Below, one piece after another: positions 62,491 to 64,000 of a stretch of 64,000 bases of DNA. Position numbers and translations under genes: made by a program. Every line of letters starts with the position of its first letter. Positions within the stretch are counted from its first letter, which is position 1. The notes under the pieces are model-generated. The model saw only the letters and a list, made by a program, of their open reading frames with translations, was not told the DNA's origin and ran no database searches. Source of the DNA: Caenorhabditis elegans (Eukaryota > Nematoda > Chromadorea > Rhabditida > Rhabditidae). Where the stretch lies: NCBI RefSeq assembly GCF_000002985.6, contig NC_003281.10, positions 10,044,001 through 10,108,000 of the forward strand, in the 5' to 3' direction.

Positions 62491-63627
62491 TATTGCTGAA
62501 ATACCTTTTTAAAAGTATTGGAAAAGTTTAACATATTCAAGCAGGGAAATTGAAATATACATATCAAGAAAGTTGGAGTGGCGCCAGTGAAGAAATTGTA
62601 AAATCAAATCATTTTATGGTACCATTTCTACTAATTTTATATAAATTTAATTTCAATTGTATTGTATTAAAGTGCTTGTATTCGAAAATTGCTAGGGTTC
62701 AAACCAACCCTCAAATTTTCAATCGATGAAAAATAACCAAATTTTTAAAAAATCTTTAAAATATAGAGCAATGTCAAATATTTGAAACCTTACAATGTAT
62801 GAAACGGCAAAAATGAACCTAACTCGATTAGTGGTGCAAACTGAGTAATTGCGGATTTTTTACTGGAAATCAGAATTCAAGGTTTACTGTGATATTTAAG
62901 ATTTTTGCACTATAAAGGGATTTTGAGCAACTGGTGGTACTTCAAGTTCACAAAATAAGGAAGTTTGAAATAAATGTTATCAAAACTTGTGTGATTAATG
63001 AATACTTGAACTTGTTCCAACCGGCTATATGTGAAAACAACCATGTCTAGGAGATGTCTAGGCAATGCTTCGACGCAAATGAATTTCAGTCTCCAACCTA
63101 CGTATTCGAACTAAGTGCTTTTGATAAAAATTATCTCGTGATTATTCAGTTGGGATACTACCAAACTTCTTCTGTGAGAAAGTCTTTGAAAATCATATAA
63201 CTCTCTTTAGATATTCAATTTTTGCTCCGAGATTATTTAAATATATAAACTATACTTCAAAAGCCTTCTAATTGTATGTTTTTGATCTCTATTCTCACAT
63301 GACCATTTTTAGTGCAAAATAAAAAGACAAATAAAGACTATGAGTACATTCTTCCTAATTTCAGACACTAAATACCCTGACATTATTTTAGCGTTATTTA
63401 TGTTTTCTAGAAAATTAGCAATGAGTCAGATTTATTATTGACAAAGATAGAGAGAATTTGAAAATCAAGAGATTAAAATTATGATGTAATAAAAATAATT
63501 AGGCATATGTGTGTAAATTATCCTGTTCCGCATCATACTCTACATAAATTTAGAATAATTTGCTCTTTCAAAAACATGAAAAATTCTATATAAAAGTAGT
63601 CTAGTTATTATCGAGATTTTGCGATTT
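62491..63627. other. Spacer upstream of srt copy 2, no gene seen
   Basis: AT-rich. It contains the likely promoter of srt copy 2 in its left part. No coding frame stands out. Confidence 0.4.
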
Positions 63628-63768
63628 TCACAAAATACGGTAACCGGTCTTGTATTAAATGCAGGAGCCCGCGCCGAAAAACTGAAACATAACACATGAA
63701 TGTATGAATTTAATTAAAATACTTAAAAATCCGAAAAATCAGACGTGTTGAAACCAGACACCGTTTTT
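63628..63768. repeat. Foldback repeat near the right edge
   Basis: CAAAATACGGTAACCGGTCTT faces GTTGAAACCAGACACCG, a decayed member of the family at 19048-19245. Confidence 0.55.
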
Positions 63769-63794
63769 TTTGGAACAGTAGAATCAGAGGTAGG

Positions 63795-63996
63795 TAGGCG
63801 ATAATTGCCGTTCGGAAAATTTTTTTTATTGGCAAATTGCCGGTTTGCCGATTTGCCGTTTGCCGGATATCAGATTTGCCGGAAATGTTTAGAAGAATAT
63901 TTTATAAGACGAATTTTTGCCAATTGAAATTAAAATTCTGAAATTTCCAAAAAATGTGCAAAACCACAATTTGGCGAAAATTTTCGACACTTGCCT
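63795..63996. repeat. Foldback repeat of the GGCAAATCGG family, right edge
   Basis: AATTGCCGTTCGG, GCAAATTGCCGGTTTGCCG and later AATTTCCAAAAAATGTGCAAA match the family seen at 10539-10985 in reverse order. It may continue past the window. Confidence 0.75.
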
Positions 63997-64000
63997 TTCC

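Noticed and set aside
62690..62715. TTCAAACC motif resembling a tRNA T-arm
   Set aside because: No matching acceptor stem, anticodon arm or box A around it. No tRNA was found anywhere in the window.
1..64000. CRISPR array or bacterial operon
   Set aside because: Introns, trans-splice sites and nematode families throughout show a eukaryotic nuclear genome; no spaced direct repeats were seen.

Overview
The window is nuclear DNA of a Caenorhabditis nematode, almost certainly C. elegans. The evidence is AT-rich DNA, many 40-60 bp introns ending in TTTTCAG, acceptor sites a few bases before start codons (trans-splicing), nematode-only families (srt chemoreceptors, kelch, MATH-BTB) and dispersed worm palindromic repeats. 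From memory the gene order resembles cosmids T16G12 and T16H12 on chromosome III. That placement, and the symbols ekl-6, bath-43, kel-10 and gtf-2H2C, are recollections not checked against any database.

Layout. 1-5.7 kb (-): a secreted M1 aminopeptidase that continues past the left edge into a second M1 unit. 6.3-10.5 kb (+): a compact LTR retrotransposon with matching 539 bp LTRs and a 5 bp target duplication, holding an intron-containing gag-like gene joined to a BEL/Pao polymerase remnant. 11.6-12.1 kb (-): a small secreted cysteine-rich protein. 13.8-19.95 kb (+): four tandem paralogues of a four-pass membrane protein; the last has an apparent frameshift. 20.4-24.9 kb (+): TANGO6/Rtp1-like gene. 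25.6-31.8 kb (+): importin-13/transportin-3 family gene. 32.4-34.2 kb (-): protein with two Myb/SANT-like domains. 34.2-37.5 kb: gene-free, with foldback repeats. 37.5-39.3 kb (-): unrecognised protein of 385 residues. 39.6-43.1 kb (+): tandem cluster of coiled-coil plus CCHC zinc-knuckle genes, operon-like, with a broken first copy. 43.4-49.1 kb (-): a probable operon, SPOP-like MATH-BTB then TFIIH p44 then an unknown protein. 49.1-54.6 kb: gene-free, with a large palindrome, a GC-rich island and promoter-like motifs. 54.6-57.5 kb (-): BTB-kelch protein. 57.9-62.5 kb (-): two srt-family chemoreceptor genes, the first with a damaged splice donor.

Exon structures were read by hand. For most genes the summed exon lengths divide by three and intron phases agree with paralogues. 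Several genes are housekeeping (nuclear import, Pol II assembly, TFIIH, ubiquitin adaptors), which fits the operon spacing. The most unusual parts are the zinc-knuckle cluster, the two-unit aminopeptidase, the repeated exon-intron units in the retroelement, and the four-pass membrane cluster.
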